From the NCBI RefSeq assembly GCF_008033135.1, contig NZ_CP041335.1:4035925-4099924 (forward strand): a stretch of 64,000 nucleotides of DNA, in the 5' to 3' direction. The notes beneath the pieces were generated by a model that was given only the letters and a program-made list of their open reading frames with translations, was not told the DNA's origin and searched no databases. This document shows positions 53,142 through 62,382 of this stretch, piece by piece. Numbering within the stretch: position 1 is the stretch's first letter; every line of letters begins with the position of its first letter. A program made the position numbers and the translations under genes. Origin of the DNA: Chitinolyticbacter meiyuanensis (GTDB lineage: Bacteria; Pseudomonadota; Gammaproteobacteria; Burkholderiales; Chitinibacteraceae).

Positions 53142-56070
53142 CACTGGAATCCTCCTTGGGAGGGGTAAGCATCCGCTTGGTTTTGGCATGATCAATCAGA
53201 ATCTGGGCCTTAACCTGGGTGATTTCGTTGAGCACCTGCTCTTTGAGCAAGCCAATTTCTTTGAGCTTGAGTCGGCATTCGGCATAGGGCAGCGCACCCT
53301 CGATCGAGCCGGTGCGCGCCTGGATGAGCTGCATCACCGCATTGCCGATCAGCAACTGCTCCTCCTGGCCGAGGTACATCAGCACCGGGTCCATGCCGTT
53401 GTAGCGCAGCATGGCGTCGAGCATCTGCGCCCGCCGGATGGTGGCAAAGCCAGCATCGATTTCGGGGTAGATCACCGCATTCTCGCAAACGACTTCCAGT
53501 TGGTGCAGGACCGATTGCGACTCGATTAAACCCACCTGGAGGTCAGTCATGCCCCCCTTGGCAACGAGTTTCACGCCGTCTGTGGTCGTGTCCCCGGCGA
53601 TCTGGATCGAGCGCTGAACCAGGTGATGCGTGGCCTGTAGGTCGTTCATGTATTTGTTGAGGATCAGCGCCTCGGCTTCGACGTACTTGTTCAACTGATC
53701 GAGTTCGCGAAACTGCAGGAAGGGCTCGTTTTCCCGTTCGGCCTCGCGTTGCTGGTCCTCAAGGAAGGTCAGCTTGTCCTGCAAGGTGCTGTAGCGCTCG
53801 CTCTGGCGGTGGGTTTTCTCGGAGACCGTGTTGAAGTGCGCGATCAGGCCGGGCAAGAAGCCGGGGCCGGTCAGAAAGAACCTGCAGCAGACGCAGTTGC
53901 GCTCCTGCGGAAAGCCGGGGACGGGAGCGTAGACTTCATCGTCTTTGCGGGCGTTAAGCTTTTCTCCGCCCACATCGCACAGAGTCGAGCCGTTGGGGCA
54001 AATGCCTTTGTCATCAAAGACGAAAGCGGCAATCGCGCCGTTTTTGGCAATGGCCGTGCGCGCCGCATCATCGGAGACATAGGCAAAGCGCTGGCTCACC
54101 TGCTCGAAGGTCGCGTCCCGGAGGAAGCGACGGTGATTGGTTTGCTCGGCTTCCAGTTCGTTTTTTTCCGCCTCGCTCAAGACCTCGCGCATGTAGGCCC
54201 TGCCAAACTTGGTGTAGTAAAGCGTCATGATGATGGTCGCGTGGCCGGCGATCATCTTGGACACCACCGCAATCGGGAGCTTGAGGTCGAGGATGAAGTA
54301 GGAGATCAGCGAGACGCGCAGGGCGTGCAGGGGGAAGGCGGTTGCTGTTTTGGAATCCGGATTGACAAAGCACAGCGGCGTGCCGTCGTCCATAGTCTCG
54401 CCCCGATCTGCGCATTGCTGCTCCAGACGCGCCAACAACTTGTACCAAATAGTTTGCAGAGGCAGGTTGGTAAGTGGCTTGTCGCCCTCGCCATCGGTCG
54501 GATCGCGGAATAGGAAACAAGCCGAACCGCGTTGCGCCAGCACCTCGGAATGGGGCGGAGTTCCGCCAAAGTGCCTGGTTTCCAACGCAGTCCAGGGTGT
54601 TGGCCCGGAAATCGGGTTGTAGCGCTCTTGCCAGTTGCGCAGCTTTTCCAGCCAGTACAGCACCTCATCGTTGCTCCAGGGGATGACATACCCCTTTTCG
54701 TTCTCGGCTTTGGTGATGTCGGCGGTCTTGTTGGTGTTGATGTAAAAACCCGCTTCTTTCTCGGTCGCGCTGCGATGCAACACGCCGCGCTGGTAGGGGC
54801 GTTTCTCGCTGCCAGTGGCCAGTGGGCTCTGGTTGAGCACGAAGCCGCCACCGCCGGGTGCATGGACGTAACGCCAAGTGTCCGCCTCACCCGAGTCCAG
54901 CATACGAACCTGGAAGGTACGCAGCGGCAGTTGCAGCTTGATATACAGCGCTACCGCCCGCACCGGTGACCACAGCTCCCATACTTCGGCTGGATAGCCC
55001 TTTTTTTGTATTTCAGTCCTGGTAGCGGGACGCTGCCGCGCTACGCAGTCCGGGTCGTTGGCGTTGATGAGCTTTGGATCGACCACGAACCAGTCGCCCC
55101 CGTGGGTTGCTTCTTCCATTGCTTGCTGCGCCCAGGCCCAGTCGCGGAAGTGAAGCCCCTCGGCCAGCATGCCACGCAACTCGCGGATGTAGCGGATCGA
55201 GAGCGCGGCCTTGTTCGATTGGGTGTTGGTGGCCAGACCGGAGTTCGTTCGCCGCTGGATGGGGTTATGGAAACGGGAGGTATCCCATACACCGGTTTGG
55301 GGATCACCCAGCTTGGTCTCCAGCACCCAATCGAGGAAGTCGGCGGCACAGTTGCAGAAGCCCACATCCTCCGCTTGAAGCGTCTGCGTGCCCCTTTTTT
55401 TGGCACCGACGATCACTTGGGCGAAGTCCGGCTTCTCGGTCTCGCGCAACAGGAAGCGCCCATAGTTGCGTTCCAGGTTCTGACCGTGGATGTAGCGGAC
55501 CAGGAAAATGTCGAGGACGTTGCGGCGCTTAGCGACGGCCATTTTTTGATCCTTCAGCCATTCGGTGGCGAGGCTGCGCCAGTCCTCCAGCTTTGGATCG
55601 AGCTCCAGCACATGGGCAAAGCTGAGGTCAGAAATCTTGCCGTGGTTCTTGACTCGCTTTCTCGGGAATGGATTGGCGAGGTGCGGCGGCACAACACGAT
55701 GACCGTCGGCATCAGCTTGGGCGAGCTTTTGACGGAGAATCCAATCGATGAAGTCGCTGACGGCGTCGTACTTATTGTTGAAACTTTGGTTGCTGAGCAA
55801 ACCCAACCTCAGTGCCGCATCGAGCGCGGGCAGGGCTCGATCCCGTGCGAAGAATGCCTCGGGCGACAGGCTATGCAGCCCCTGCCCATGAAGGTAGGTC
55901 ACCAGGAAGGCGCTCAGGGCGGATAGCATTTCGTTCGATTTCTTGGGTATGCCCGCCAAATACTCCTTCGCCCACGCCCGCCAGCCTTCCAGGGCCGGAT
56001 CAAGATCAAGCAGGAAACGGAAGTCGGGGTCGAATTTTCTGACGATCTTTCTGTATCCTTTTGCGGGCAT
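53128..56070 (-). CDS. gmtZ: GMT-island integrase GmtZ
   Basis: The product is 980 aa. Tyrosine-recombinase motifs are present: box I Arg in LPLRTFQVRMLD (about 382), box II HALRVS (about 583), then GHATIIMTLYYTKFG with His and likely Tyr. A Cys-rich part follows (GICPNGSTLC, ERNCVCCRFFLTGPGFLPGL), probably metal-binding, and a long helical C-terminus. The start overlaps the gmtY stop by one base (TGATG). The length and motifs fit GmtZ of GMT islands; TnpB of Tn554-like elements is a distant alternative. Confidence 0.78.
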   Translation of the reverse strand: MPAKGYRKIVRKFDPDFRFLLDLDPALEGWRAWAKEYLAGIPKKSNEMLSALSAFLVTYLHGQGLHSLSPEAFFARDRALPALDAALRLGLLSNQSFNNKYDAVSDFIDWILRQKLAQADADGHRVVPPHLANPFPRKRVKNHGKISDLSFAHVLELDPKLEDWRSLATEWLKDQKMAVAKRRNVLDIFLVRYIHGQNLERNYGRFLLRETEKPDFAQVIVGAKKRGTQTLQAEDVGFCNCAADFLDWVLETKLGDPQTGVWDTSRFHNPIQRRTNSGLATNTQSNKAALSIRYIRELRGMLAEGLHFRDWAWAQQAMEEATHGGDWFVVDPKLINANDPDCVARQRPATRTEIQKKGYPAEVWELWSPVRAVALYIKLQLPLRTFQVRMLDSGEADTWRYVHAPGGGGFVLNQSPLATGSEKRPYQRGVLHRSATEKEAGFYINTNKTADITKAENEKGYVIPWSNDEVLYWLEKLRNWQERYNPISGPTPWTALETRHFGGTPPHSEVLAQRGSACFLFRDPTDGEGDKPLTNLPLQTIWYKLLARLEQQCADRGETMDDGTPLCFVNPDSKTATAFPLHALRVSLISYFILDLKLPIAVVSKMIAGHATIIMTLYYTKFGRAYMREVLSEAEKNELEAEQTNHRRFLRDATFEQVSQRFAYVSDDAARTAIAKNGAIAAFVFDDKGICPNGSTLCDVGGEKLNARKDDEVYAPVPGFPQERNCVCCRFFLTGPGFLPGLIAHFNTVSEKTHRQSERYSTLQDKLTFLEDQQREAERENEPFLQFRELDQLNKYVEAEALILNKYMNDLQATHHLVQRSIQIAGDTTTDGVKLVAKGGMTDLQVGLIESQSVLHQLEVVCENAVIYPEIDAGFATIRRAQMLDAMLRYNGMDPVLMYLGQEEQLLIGNAVMQLIQARTGSIEGALPYAECRLKLKEIGLLKEQVLNEITQVKAQILIDHAKTKRMLTPPKEDSSDDAS

Positions 56071-57551
56071 CAGTTTCTCCGCAGCAATTTCGGGTTCGGG
56101 CCAGAGAACAGGCCGAGCGGGTCAACGTCCTTGAAGCCATAGGCGAGGAAGTCGGGCGGCGGCAGCGCCTTGCCGTCGTCGGATTTTTCTGAGCGGGCCA
56201 TAGCGGCATCGATGGCGCGGTTGAGCTTCACGCGGTCCGGCTCGGTGTAGATGATCTGTGATTCGAGCGACTTGTGGTGCAGCGCCTTCATCAGGAAGAT
56301 CGCATCGAGTCCCAGATCTGACAGCCGATGGCCATAGGCATGTCGGTGGCCATGCTGCGTGGTGCCGAGCGCCTTGGCCGGCACCAGTCCGATGCGCTTT
56401 ACCGCGTTGGCATGGGCGTCCTCGAAGGCGTCAATGCCGTAGGGCTTGCCTTTGCGGGTGACGAAGGCAAACGGGTGGTCAGGGTTGAGTTGATCGCGCT
56501 GCGCCATGTAGAACACCCACAGTTTCCAGAACAGTTCCCCCGCCCAGCGTGGCGCCCAATGCACATGCATGAAGTGCTGCTTGCTATCGAGCGCATTGCC
56601 CTTCCAGCCGGCATGCAGTGTGTGTGAACTCTTGTAATCCGTCCTTGGTAGCAGCCCGTATTTGTCGCGCAGGTAAGTGGCACGGTCACAGGCTACCGGC
56701 TTGCTCTTGGCATCGCGCAAATCGCCCGGCGCTTGGCCGAGACTGGGGTGATAAATCTTGACCAGGGCCGTGCCGGGGTCGGTATCGTCAGGAATCACGT
56801 CGTGCACGAAGAGGTGAAAGGGCTCGCTCATGCGCAGTCCGCCGTAGTGCATCAACATCGTGATCAGGATGTCGCGCAGGTTCAGCCGCTCCTCGATGCG
56901 CGGACTCTTCTGCTTGCCCGGCACGATGAAGCCCTTGAACAGCAGATCGACCATGCGCTCCGCAGGGAAGAACTTGACCGGCTCGTGATCGATGACGGGG
57001 TTTCGCTTGAGCAGGACGTTACGGGCCTGGCTGACTTTGAGCGCCGCCACGTCAACGTCCAGGGTGTGACCTAGGAAGCAACGACTCTTTTTGTGCTGCA
57101 ACGCTGCCCACGCCAGTTGTTCCTCGGCCCACGTAGCCTGCCGCCACGGATTGAGTGGCATCGTGCCTTGCTCTTTCGCCACCCAGTCGCTGAACTTGGA
57201 GACGTGGTTCACCAGTACCCGCACAACCTGTGGGGTGCGCGCACCCCAGTACAGGCCGCTGGGGTCGTTGCCATCGACACCCACCGTGCCGCTGTAGAGG
57301 CGCTGTACGAAGGTATTGAACAGATCATCTGGGTTATCGAAGGCTTGATGGTTCGCCTCCATATAGTCGATCAGGAGCCCCACTGCCTGCACTAGTTTGT
57401 TTGTGCTGCTCTCCGAGAGCATGTGCCGTTGCTTGAGGATGTAGTGAATCAGCGGATGCAATGGGCCGAACTCGGTCAGGACGACTGGAATTTCCTCATG
57501 AATGCCAGTGTTGTCGCGCGCGACCTTGTAGTACACGACGGTATGGGTCAT
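56070..57551 (-). CDS. gmtY: GMT-island tyrosine recombinase GmtY
   Basis: The product is 493 aa and the first gene of the mobility operon, reading inward from the right end. Catalytic residues are visible: box I Arg in HYGGLRMSEPF (about 236), HxxR in QHGHRHAYGHRL (about 402), then ALHHKSLESQIIYT with His and the nucleophilic Tyr. It should cut and exchange the terminal cores with GmtZ. Its 493-aa length and the trio context fit GmtY. Confidence 0.78.
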   Translation of the reverse strand: MTHTVVYYKVARDNTGIHEEIPVVLTEFGPLHPLIHYILKQRHMLSESSTNKLVQAVGLLIDYMEANHQAFDNPDDLFNTFVQRLYSGTVGVDGNDPSGLYWGARTPQVVRVLVNHVSKFSDWVAKEQGTMPLNPWRQATWAEEQLAWAALQHKKSRCFLGHTLDVDVAALKVSQARNVLLKRNPVIDHEPVKFFPAERMVDLLFKGFIVPGKQKSPRIEERLNLRDILITMLMHYGGLRMSEPFHLFVHDVIPDDTDPGTALVKIYHPSLGQAPGDLRDAKSKPVACDRATYLRDKYGLLPRTDYKSSHTLHAGWKGNALDSKQHFMHVHWAPRWAGELFWKLWVFYMAQRDQLNPDHPFAFVTRKGKPYGIDAFEDAHANAVKRIGLVPAKALGTTQHGHRHAYGHRLSDLGLDAIFLMKALHHKSLESQIIYTEPDRVKLNRAIDAAMARSEKSDDGKALPPPDFLAYGFKDVDPLGLFSGPNPKLLRRN

Positions 57552-57803
57552 GCCATGCCTCCCAGAATTTGAGTCCGCAAGAAATCAGGGCCACTTGACG
57601 CTGCGACACATCGGACGGCGCTTCGACGATTCGTGGAGCGAGCCTTACAGGTGGGCTCTGTTCCATCTGCTGTTGGCCGGATCGATTGTTAACTGCACTC
57701 ATAGTAGTACTAAAAATACTCCATACAATGTGAACTTCAGATTAAAAAAAACCGCCTTCTTGTGCCAAAGCGTTAATTTGGACCCTCAAATATTAGTGGC
57801 TAG
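57552..57803. promoter_or_regulatory. Right end of the island with gmtY promoter region
   Basis: The 57690-57800 part is AT-rich and should hold the gmtY promoter. TACTCCA at 57717-57723 repeats the core of the right terminal repeat (57805-57811) 88 bp inward in the same direction, a possible recombinase arm site. Confidence 0.4.
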
Positions 57804-57814
57804 TTACTCCACAT
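57804..57814. repeat. Right terminal inverted repeat of the island
   Basis: TTACTCCACAT, the exact inverse of the left end. It is followed by AAGCGCT (57815-57821), which is not part of the restored secretin frame and looks like a core brought from an earlier site. Confidence 0.85.
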
Positions 57815-57821
57815 AAGCGCT

Positions 57822-58443
57822 GATGAAAGTGGTGGAAGAACAGGTCTACTTCACGATCGATATCGAAGAGGATCGCAACACCGACGGCGAGATCACCAAC
57901 CGCACCTATGACAGTACGCTGCACACAGTCCCGGTAGGCCTGGTGCTGCAAGTGGTGCCACAGATATCGGGCACCGGCCAGATCCTGCTCAATGTGCGCC
58001 CCACCATCACCAATATCAGTGGCTACGTCGAAGACCCTGCCGTTGCCCTTGTCGCCGCCAATGCCAATGTACCGGTGAAGAGCCTGGTGCCGGTGCTGCA
58101 GGTGCGCGAGTTCGATTCCACGTTGCGCATCGCCAGTGGCGAGGTCGCCGTGCTGGGCGGACTGATCCAGGATGCGCTCGACGCCAATCGCACCGGCCTG
58201 CCCGGCGCTTCCCGGCTCCCGCTGGTGGGCGACCTGTTCAGTTACCGGGATGACAAGGTCTCCAAGATCGAACTCGTGGTGTTCCTGCGCCCCCGCATCG
58301 TCGAGGTTGCCGATGTTCAGCGCGGCGATCTCAATCACTACGCCAAGCTGTTGCCCGACGACGACTTCTTCGATGCACCGAATGATCAGTCGCTTTCCGC
58401 CTTCAGCGGCGGCAGCGTCCCTGCGAGCGGGGGCACGCAGTGA
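57822..58443 (+). pseudogene. mshL: MSHA-type pilus secretin, 3' part
   Basis: This is the C-terminal third of the split secretin. The first base completes the Leu codon broken at 25332. KVVEEQVYFTIDIEEDRN, TVPVGLVLQVVPQISG and the terminal secretin signature VAVLGGLIQDAL ... GDLFSYRDDKVSKIELVVFLRPRIVE are intact. An ATG at 57823-57825 allows a fragment to be made but without a signal peptide it cannot reach the outer membrane. Confidence 0.92.
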
Positions 58444-59486
58444 GTCGCCTGCTCGACCATCTGCGCCTGGAACCACTCGCTCAACCGAGCGACGCCCGGC
58501 ATAGCGAAGCAGCAACTGCAGCGCCAGTTGCACCAACGATAGTCGCGGCTCCCGCCAAGGCGGTAGCGTCAACCACGCCCAGCCCGACACCCCGATCGGA
58601 ACGCCATACCAAGCCGGGCCTGTTGCTGACCGGGCTGCTCGGCTTGCTGGTCGGCATCGGAGCAACCCTGCTGCTCTCACCGACAGCAATTCAACCCTTG
58701 CCATATCGGCCTGCCACGGCCCCTCAACCGACCAGTTTGCCGACACCGCCAGCTACGGCCACGCCGACCGTGCCCTCCGCCCCCACACCGACCAATACCT
58801 TGCCCTCGCCACACCCGACCTTACCGAATCCGGATAACCCGCCTCGGCTCCAGCCCCATGCAGTGCTGACTGGCGGAGCACCGCCGGAAGACAAGGTCGC
58901 AATCAGCCGAGGGCAGCCCAAATCTGCAGCCTCATCACCCCTGGTCGCAGCTTGGCAAGCGCAGCGGGACAACAAGAACGCGGAAGCCGAAGCACTGTAC
59001 AAACAGGTGCTGACGCGCGATGCGCGCAACGTGGATGCACTCAATGGCCTAGCCGCCCTGGCGCAGGATCGCGGCGATGCCGTGGCCGCAGCCGCCTTGT
59101 ATCGCCGCGTGTTGGCGCTGCAGCCAAACAACGCCTACGCCCTCGCTGCACTGGCGCAACTGCGGGGCGGGAATGATGTCGACGAGGCCGCCATGCGGCA
59201 GCGTGCAGAGCACGATGCGCCACACGCTTACACCCTGGCCAACCGCCTTGCCGCGGCCGGTCGCTGGCGCGAGGCCCAGGCCTGGTACTTCCAGGCCTAC
59301 AGCCGCGATGCCGATGAAGCAGACTACGCCTACAACCTCGCCGTCAGCCTCGATATGCTGGGTCAGACCGGACCCGCTGCCGACTATTATCGCCGCGCAT
59401 TGGCACTCGCCGGGCAGCGCAGCGGCCGCTTCGATGCGGCGACAGTCGAGGCGCGGCTGGCCGAGCTTGCCGGAGCCGCGCCATGA
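58440..59486 (+). CDS. TPR protein of the pilus operon (MshN-like)
   Basis: The product is 348 aa from GTG 58440, overlapping the secretin stop (GTGA). One membrane segment (GLLLTGLLGLLVGIGATLLL, about 60-80) separates a short cytoplasmic part from a Pro/Thr linker and then TPR-like repeats (NAEAEALYKQVLTRDARNVDA, AAAALYRRVLALQPNNAYAL). MshN-like proteins occupy this place in MSHA operons. No mshM-type ATPase lies before it. Confidence 0.78.
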   Translation: MSRLLDHLRLEPLAQPSDARHSEAATAAPVAPTIVAAPAKAVASTTPSPTPRSERHTKPGLLLTGLLGLLVGIGATLLLSPTAIQPLPYRPATAPQPTSLPTPPATATPTVPSAPTPTNTLPSPHPTLPNPDNPPRLQPHAVLTGGAPPEDKVAISRGQPKSAASSPLVAAWQAQRDNKNAEAEALYKQVLTRDARNVDALNGLAALAQDRGDAVAAAALYRRVLALQPNNAYALAALAQLRGGNDVDEAAMRQRAEHDAPHAYTLANRLAAAGRWREAQAWYFQAYSRDADEADYAYNLAVSLDMLGQTGPAADYYRRALALAGQRSGRFDAATVEARLAELAGAAP

Positions 59487-61186
59487 ATACGCCGCCCGAC
59501 AAGCGCCCGCTCGGCGAGCTGCTGGTGGCGCGCGGCTACCTCAGCCACGACCAGCTGCGCATTGCCTTGATGGAACAACAGCGCAGCAGTGCACCGCTCG
59601 GCAAGCTGCTGCTGTCGCTCGGCTTCGTCTCCGAGGGTGTGCTGCGCGACGCGCTGTCGGAAAACCTGGGCCAGGAGAGCATCGAGCTCGGCCAGATGAT
59701 CGCAGACCCGCGCGCGCTGGCCCTCGTGCCGCAGGAGCTGGCACGCCGCCACCTGCTGCTTCCCATCGCCTGGGATGCGCACAACAGTACGCTGACACTG
59801 GCCATGGCCAGCCCCAGCAACCTTGTCGCGCTCGATCAGGTACGCCAGCAATTGCCCACCCACTGCCAGCTGCTCACGCGGCTCGCCAGCGAATCGGATC
59901 TGGTGACTGCGATTGACCAGTGCTACGGCTACGCCTTGTCAATCGACGGCATCCTCAACGAGATCGAAACCGGCGAGGTCGACGCAGGGTCGCTGGCCAG
60001 CAACCACGAATACAGCCAGCCCGTGGTGCGGCTGATCGACGCCTTGATGGCCGATGCCGTCACCCGTGGCGCTTCCGACATCCACCTCGAACCCGAAGCC
60101 GGCTTCGTGCGCATCCGCTATCGCATCGATGGCGTACTGCGCCAGGTACGCGTGTTGCACAAGACCTACTGGCCAGCCATGGTGGTACGGGTCAAGGTGA
60201 TGGCCAACATGAACATCGCCGAAACACGTGCGCCTCAGGATGGCCGCATCTCGCGTGTATTGGCCGGCCGCAGCATCGATTTCCGCGTCGCCGCCCAGCC
60301 GACCACCTGGGGCGAAAACCTGGTGCTGCGCATACTCGATCGCAAGAAGGGGCTCTTGCCCATCGATGCGCTGGGCTTGACCGCGCCCAATCTCGCCACG
60401 CTGCGTCGCATGCTGGCCCGCCCCGAAGGGCTGATCCTCGTCACCGGCCCCACCGGCTCGGGCAAGACCACCACGCTGTACTCCATTCTTGCCGAGCTCA
60501 GCAGCGAACAGGTCAACATCATGACGCTGGAGGATCCGGTCGAGTATCCGATGCCCATGATCCGCCAGACCTCGCTGAACGAAGTGGTGAAGATGGATTT
60601 CGCCAGCGGCATCCGCTCCTTGCTGCGGCAGGATCCCGACGTGATCCTGATCGGCGAGATCCGCGACAAGGAAACCGCCGACATGGCATTTCGCGCGGCG
60701 ATGACTGGGCATCAGGTCTACGCCACGCTGCACACCAACTCGGCGATCGGGGCCTTGCCACGGCTGGCCGATATTGGCGTGCGTGCGGACGTGATGGCGG
60801 GCAACATCATCGGTATCGTGGCGCAACGACTGGTACGGCGGCTCTGCCCGCAATGCCGCGAGCCCCATCCAGCCGATGCACTGTCCATGCGCCTGCTCGG
60901 CCAGCCTGACGATGCGCCCGCGCCGACGCTGTATCGCGCGCGCGGCTGCTCCGCCTGCGAGCAGCAGGGCTATCGCGGCCGCACTTCGGTCATCGAGATC
61001 CTGCGGCTCGATGCCGAACTCGATGCGCTGATCGCTGCAGGCGCTTCCCGCCGCACACTGCTCGATACCGCCACGGCGCGTGGCTTTGCGCCCTTGATCG
61101 ACGATGCGTGCCGACTGGTGCTCGCCGGCGTGACCACGTTGGACGAAATCGCCCGCGTCGTCGATCTGACCGAGCGGGTGCCGTAA
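59483..61186 (+). CDS. mshE: Pilus assembly ATPase, GspE/MshE-like
   Basis: The product is 567 aa. An MshEN-type N-terminal domain (GELLVARGYLSHDQLRIALM) precedes the ATPase core: Walker A GPTGSGKTTTLYSI (about 321), the Asp-box TLEDPVEYPM, Walker B DPDVILIGEIRDKETADM and a Cys4 zinc motif (LCPQC ... GCSAC). The ATPase powers pilus extension. MshEN domains can bind cyclic di-GMP. Overlaps both neighbours. Confidence 0.93.
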   Translation: MNTPPDKRPLGELLVARGYLSHDQLRIALMEQQRSSAPLGKLLLSLGFVSEGVLRDALSENLGQESIELGQMIADPRALALVPQELARRHLLLPIAWDAHNSTLTLAMASPSNLVALDQVRQQLPTHCQLLTRLASESDLVTAIDQCYGYALSIDGILNEIETGEVDAGSLASNHEYSQPVVRLIDALMADAVTRGASDIHLEPEAGFVRIRYRIDGVLRQVRVLHKTYWPAMVVRVKVMANMNIAETRAPQDGRISRVLAGRSIDFRVAAQPTTWGENLVLRILDRKKGLLPIDALGLTAPNLATLRRMLARPEGLILVTGPTGSGKTTTLYSILAELSSEQVNIMTLEDPVEYPMPMIRQTSLNEVVKMDFASGIRSLLRQDPDVILIGEIRDKETADMAFRAAMTGHQVYATLHTNSAIGALPRLADIGVRADVMAGNIIGIVAQRLVRRLCPQCREPHPADALSMRLLGQPDDAPAPTLYRARGCSACEQQGYRGRTSVIEILRLDAELDALIAAGASRRTLLDTATARGFAPLIDDACRLVLAGVTTLDEIARVVDLTERVP

Positions 61187-62382
61187 TGCGCTACCGCTGG
61201 CAAGCCGCCGACGCCGACGGGCGCATCCGCCGTGGCGCGGAAGAAGCCGCCAATCCAGCCGATTTGGAGCGCAGGCTGCGTGTGCAGGGCCTGTCGCTGA
61301 TCGCGAGCCGGCTGGCGCCCGCGCGTGGCGGATCATTCTGGCGCCGCGTCAGCCGGCGCGACCTGATTGCCTTCACCTTTCACCTGGAGCAGCTTGCCCG
61401 GGCCGGCGTGCCGCTGCTCGGCGGGCTGGCCGACCTGCGCGATGCCATGACCTCGCCGGCCCTGCATCAGGCCATCGTGCGCATGATCGAGGATGTGGAG
61501 GGTGGCCAGCGGTTCTCCGAAGCATTGGCCCGCCATCCGACCGTGTTCGACCCGGTCTACGTCAGTCTGGTGCGTGCCGGCGAAGAAGGTGGCCAGTTGC
61601 CCACCGTACTCGCCAGCCTGACCGAAGCGCTCAAATGGCAGGACGAAATCGCCAGCGAAACCAAGAAGCTCGTCGCCTATCCAGCCTTCGTCGGGGTGCT
61701 GGTGCTGGGCGTGATCGGTTTTCTGATGGTGCATCTGGTGCCGCAGATGGTCGATTTCCTCAAGGGCGCCGGCCAGGTCCTGCCATTCTCGACACGGTTG
61801 CTGATCGCCACGTCGCATCTGGTTGCCAGCTACGGCTTGGCACTGCTCGCGAGCCTCGCACTGGTGATCGCCGCCCTGCCGTTTGCCATCCGCCGCCACG
61901 CGTCACTGGCGGATTTCATCGACCGCCTGCGGCTGCGCATGCCGTTGCTCGGCCCCATTGCGCATCGCATCGTGCTGGCGCGGTTTTCCCAGTGCTTTGC
62001 CATGCTGTACGCCGCCGGCGTGCCCATTCTGCAGGCACTGGCCATCACCCGCGATGTGGTGCAGAACCGCGTCGTCGCAGCAGCGCTGGATCGCATCCAG
62101 GCACAGATCCGCGACGGCCAGGGCGTAGCCGCCAGTTTCGAGCGCGAACGGCTGTTTCCACCATTGGTACTGCGCATGCTGCGGGTGGGGGAGCAATCGG
62201 GAGCGCTCGACACCGCGCTTGCCAATGTCACCTATTTCTACAACCGGGATGTGCGCGAATCGGTAGCCCGGCTGCAGACCATGATCGAGCCCGCGCTCAC
62301 CGTCGTGCTCGGTGCCTTGCTGTTCTGGGTGATGTCCGCGCTGCTGGGCCCCATCTTTGATACGCTGGGCAAGCTGCGATGA
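61186..62382 (+). CDS. mshG: Pilus inner-membrane platform protein, GspF/MshG-like
   Basis: The product is 398 aa from ATG 61186, sharing one base with the mshE stop. Two T2SSF domains are present (FTFHLEQLARAGVPLLGGLA and ARFSQCFAMLYAAGVPILQA) with three membrane segments and a C-terminal ALLFWVMSALLGPIFDTLGK. It is the platform turned by the ATPase. Confidence 0.93.
   Translation: MRYRWQAADADGRIRRGAEEAANPADLERRLRVQGLSLIASRLAPARGGSFWRRVSRRDLIAFTFHLEQLARAGVPLLGGLADLRDAMTSPALHQAIVRMIEDVEGGQRFSEALARHPTVFDPVYVSLVRAGEEGGQLPTVLASLTEALKWQDEIASETKKLVAYPAFVGVLVLGVIGFLMVHLVPQMVDFLKGAGQVLPFSTRLLIATSHLVASYGLALLASLALVIAALPFAIRRHASLADFIDRLRLRMPLLGPIAHRIVLARFSQCFAMLYAAGVPILQALAITRDVVQNRVVAAALDRIQAQIRDGQGVAASFERERLFPPLVLRMLRVGEQSGALDTALANVTYFYNRDVRESVARLQTMIEPALTVVLGALLFWVMSALLGPIFDTLGKLR

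Larger units (their letters stand above)
25333..57821. mobile_element. GMT-type genomic island inserted in mshL
   Basis: A 32,489-bp insertion. Its ends are 11-bp inverted repeats, ATGTGGAGTAA at 25333-25343 and TTACTCCACAT at 57804-57814. Outside them lie CGAGCCT (25326-25332) on the left and AAGCGCT (57815-57821) on the right. Both are 7 bp long and partly similar, as expected for crossover cores of a tyrosine recombinase where one core comes from the previous site. Deleting 25333-57821 restores mshL in frame, so the limits are probably exact or within a few bases. The right end holds the mobility genes GmtY, GmtZ and GmtX; the rest is cargo for arsenic, phosphate, lipid export, defence and a HipA-like kinase. 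Confidence 0.85.
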
